Of a DNA stretch of 7,628 bases, positions 6,516 through 7,628 are shown piece after piece. How positions within the stretch are numbered: position 1 is the stretch's first letter; every line of letters begins with the position of its first letter. The position numbers and the translations under genes are program-made. This stretch comes from Methyloradius sp035460505 (lineage in GTDB: Bacteria; Pseudomonadota; Gammaproteobacteria; Burkholderiales; Methylophilaceae), in the NCBI GenBank assembly GCA_035460505.1, contig DATHWP010000084.1, positions 1 through 7,628 of the forward strand, written 5' to 3'. Under the pieces are notes generated by a model. That model had not been told where the DNA came from. It ran no database searches and saw only the letters and a program-made list of their open reading frames with translations.

Positions 6516-7292
6516 ATGATAAATCCATCCCCATCCCCATCCCCATCCGTTGTCAGTAACGACCTCGAACTCATTGAAGCAAACCGGCAATTCTACGATC
6601 CACTATGGACGGATGCGCGGCTAGTTAGCCCTGAGCGCTTCAATACCTGGCCGCTAGTTTCATCCTTAATCTTCCAATCTCAAACTCGTCTTGAAATCGC
6701 TCCGGGCTTAAGGCCACGATTACCTATTAAGGGCACACATTTCGTGGACATCAGCGCACCCGCAGTTGCCAAGCTGCAGGCGCATGGAGCAAATGCGATG
6801 CAGGGCCTAGTTTCGGCGCTGCCGTTTAAGGATGGCATATTCGGCCTGGTATGCGCTTTCGATATTGTCGAGCATGTTGATGACGACGATGGCGCTTTAT
6901 CCGAGCTTTCGCGTGTGGCTGCACCCGGTGCGACATTGCTGCTCTCGGTGCCGCTGCATCCATCGCAGTGGACAGCTTTTGACGACTTTGTCGGGCACTG
7001 TCGCCGCTATGAACCAGAAGGGCTCGTCGCCAAGCTTGCCAAGTATGATTTTGTAATCGAGCAAAGTGCTGTTTACGGTATGCAGCCTAAATCGTCACGC
7101 CTGCTTGATATTGGCATGTGGTTTCTCACCCATCGGCGTGCACGCGCGCTCTGGTGGTATAACAATGTATTCATGCCGATTGGTGTACGTTTCCAGAAGA
7201 AGCTCGACCTTGTCACTGGCATGATAGATACCAAAGGAGTGGATGAGGTTATGCTTGTTTGCCGGAAGATTAGTAAAGGTAATAATGCTTAA
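6516..7292 (+). CDS. Class I SAM-dependent methyltransferase
   Basis: Predicted 258-residue cytoplasmic methyltransferase of the Methyltransf_11 type. The SAM-binding region starts at LEIAPGLRPRLP (59-70), a motif I variant with Ala where Gly is common. Asp78 in FVDIS is the candidate ribose-binding acid. LPFKDGIFGLV (102-112) and AFDIVEHVDD (114-123) form the usual motif II/post-motif block, and LLLSVPLHP lies near 150. A GHCRRYEPEGL stretch resembles methyltransferases often found with glycan genes, so a lipid or sugar acceptor is possible but not shown. The C-terminal part (about 190-235) is Trp/Arg-rich. The first eleven codons include four tandem CCATCC units encoding Pro-Ser repeats, which look dispensable. 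No clear Shine-Dalgarno precedes ATG 6516; a downstream start cannot be excluded but no ATG lies close before the conserved region. Confidence 0.85.
   Translation: MINPSPSPSPSVVSNDLELIEANRQFYDPLWTDARLVSPERFNTWPLVSSLIFQSQTRLEIAPGLRPRLPIKGTHFVDISAPAVAKLQAHGANAMQGLVSALPFKDGIFGLVCAFDIVEHVDDDDGALSELSRVAAPGATLLLSVPLHPSQWTAFDDFVGHCRRYEPEGLVAKLAKYDFVIEQSAVYGMQPKSSRLLDIGMWFLTHRRARALWWYNNVFMPIGVRFQKKLDLVTGMIDTKGVDEVMLVCRKISKGNNA
6525..6548 (+). repeat. (CCATCC)4 hexanucleotide tandem repeat inside the methyltransferase gene
   Basis: Four perfect tandem copies of CCATCC lie at codons 4-11 of the methyltransferase frame and encode alternating Pro and Ser. The unit is a multiple of three, so gain or loss of copies would lengthen or shorten the N-terminus by two residues without a frameshift. 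Confidence 0.95.
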
Positions 7293-7307
7293 TCGCTGAT
7301 CTAAAAT

Positions 7308-7336
7308 GATGAAGCCTGTCATTAACAGGCTTCATC
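7308..7336. terminator. Perfect 12-bp hairpin between convergent genes, likely bidirectional terminator
   Basis: GATGAAGCCTGT (7308-7319) and ACAGGCTTCATC (7325-7336) are perfect complements around a 5-base loop. The element starts 16 bases after the methyltransferase stop and ends 21 bases from the minus-strand SnoaL-like stop. On the minus strand the stem is followed by ATTTTAG, a short T-run. On the plus strand it is followed by ATCTAG, without one. Termination is therefore more convincing for the minus-strand gene. Confidence 0.8.
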
Positions 7337-7356
7337 TATCTAGCTTCTAATAGTGA

Positions 7357-7628
7357 CTATTGAATAACACCTAGTTGTTTAAATAGCCCATACGTATCCA
7401 GCACATCCCAATGCTCTGCCAGTTTGCCATTCTCGATTCTGAAAATATCCACTGCATGGATGCTGTAATGCTTGCCGGTAGCGGGGATGCCTAACCAGTC
7501 ACCTTGCTGGGTGCCTGAATACACACCATACACCCAAACCGTATCACCCTCTGCGACCAGCTTTTCCAGTTGATAGTGCCAGTCTGGGACTGCTTTAAAC
7601 CAGTCGGCGAAAAACTGTTGGAATCCAC
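7357..7628 (-). CDS. SnoaL/NTF2-like (ester cyclase-type) protein, C-terminal part
   Basis: On the minus strand the frame is open from the window edge (first full codon GGA at 7626-7624) to TAG at 7359-7357, giving 89 residues with the N-terminus outside the window. The sequence has the cone-shaped NTF2-like pattern of SnoaL-related proteins: FFADWFKAVPDWHYQLEKLV, VAEGDTVWVYGVYSGTQQGD, then WLGIPATGKHYSIHAVDIFR, and the typical ending AEHWDVLDTYGLFKQLGVIQ. Family members range from polyketide cyclases to small stress or detoxification proteins of unknown substrate, so no reaction is assigned. It converges on the methyltransferase gene across the hairpin at 7308-7336. Confidence 0.85.
   Translation of the reverse strand, partial: GFQQFFADWFKAVPDWHYQLEKLVAEGDTVWVYGVYSGTQQGDWLGIPATGKHYSIHAVDIFRIENGKLAEHWDVLDTYGLFKQLGVIQ

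Overview
The window looks like chromosomal DNA from a betaproteobacterium, most likely a methylotroph of the Methylophilaceae (Methylotenera/Methylophilus-like). This is inferred from the MutL sequence style, the moderate GC content and the tandem PEP-CTERM surface proteins; no rRNA or marker gene confirms it. Both ends cut through genes. The window starts about eight codons inside mutL and ends inside a minus-strand SnoaL/NTF2-like gene. I see no tRNA, rRNA, CRISPR array, insertion sequence or phage gene.

Layout: (1) 1-1862, mutL, a mismatch-repair ATPase with the C-terminal metal-binding endonuclease motif that E. coli MutL lacks. (2) 1898-2833, a cytosolic 5'-nucleotidase of the cN-I type (HAD-like), 35 bases after mutL and possibly co-transcribed. 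(3) 2911-3711, an AT-rich gene with a strong ribosome binding site. It encodes an unrecognised two-helix membrane protein with a cytoplasmic coiled coil and a C-terminal winged-helix-like domain. (4) 3712-4064, a gene-free stretch with short inverted repeats. (5) 4065-4931, an aldo/keto reductase with an intact catalytic tetrad. (6) 5066-5512 and 5596-6225, two tandem PEP-CTERM proteins. Their signal peptides are alignable codon by codon but their mature parts are unrelated or strongly diverged. (7) 6226-6515, a gene-poor spacer with a weak terminator candidate and a second hairpin just before the next gene. (8) 6516-7292, a class I SAM-dependent methyltransferase whose N-terminus is encoded by a (CCATCC)4 repeat. 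(9) 7308-7336, a perfect 12-bp hairpin between convergent genes. (10) 7357-7628, the C-terminal part of a SnoaL/NTF2-like protein on the minus strand.

The genes do not form one pathway. mutL and the nucleotidase may share a transcript. The two PEP-CTERM proteins are exported and would be handled by an exosortase encoded elsewhere. The aldo/keto reductase, the methyltransferase and the SnoaL-like gene look like independent housekeeping or accessory functions. The least explained item is the membrane-anchored winged-helix protein, which also differs from its neighbours in base composition. I did not find a convincing multi-gene novel system.
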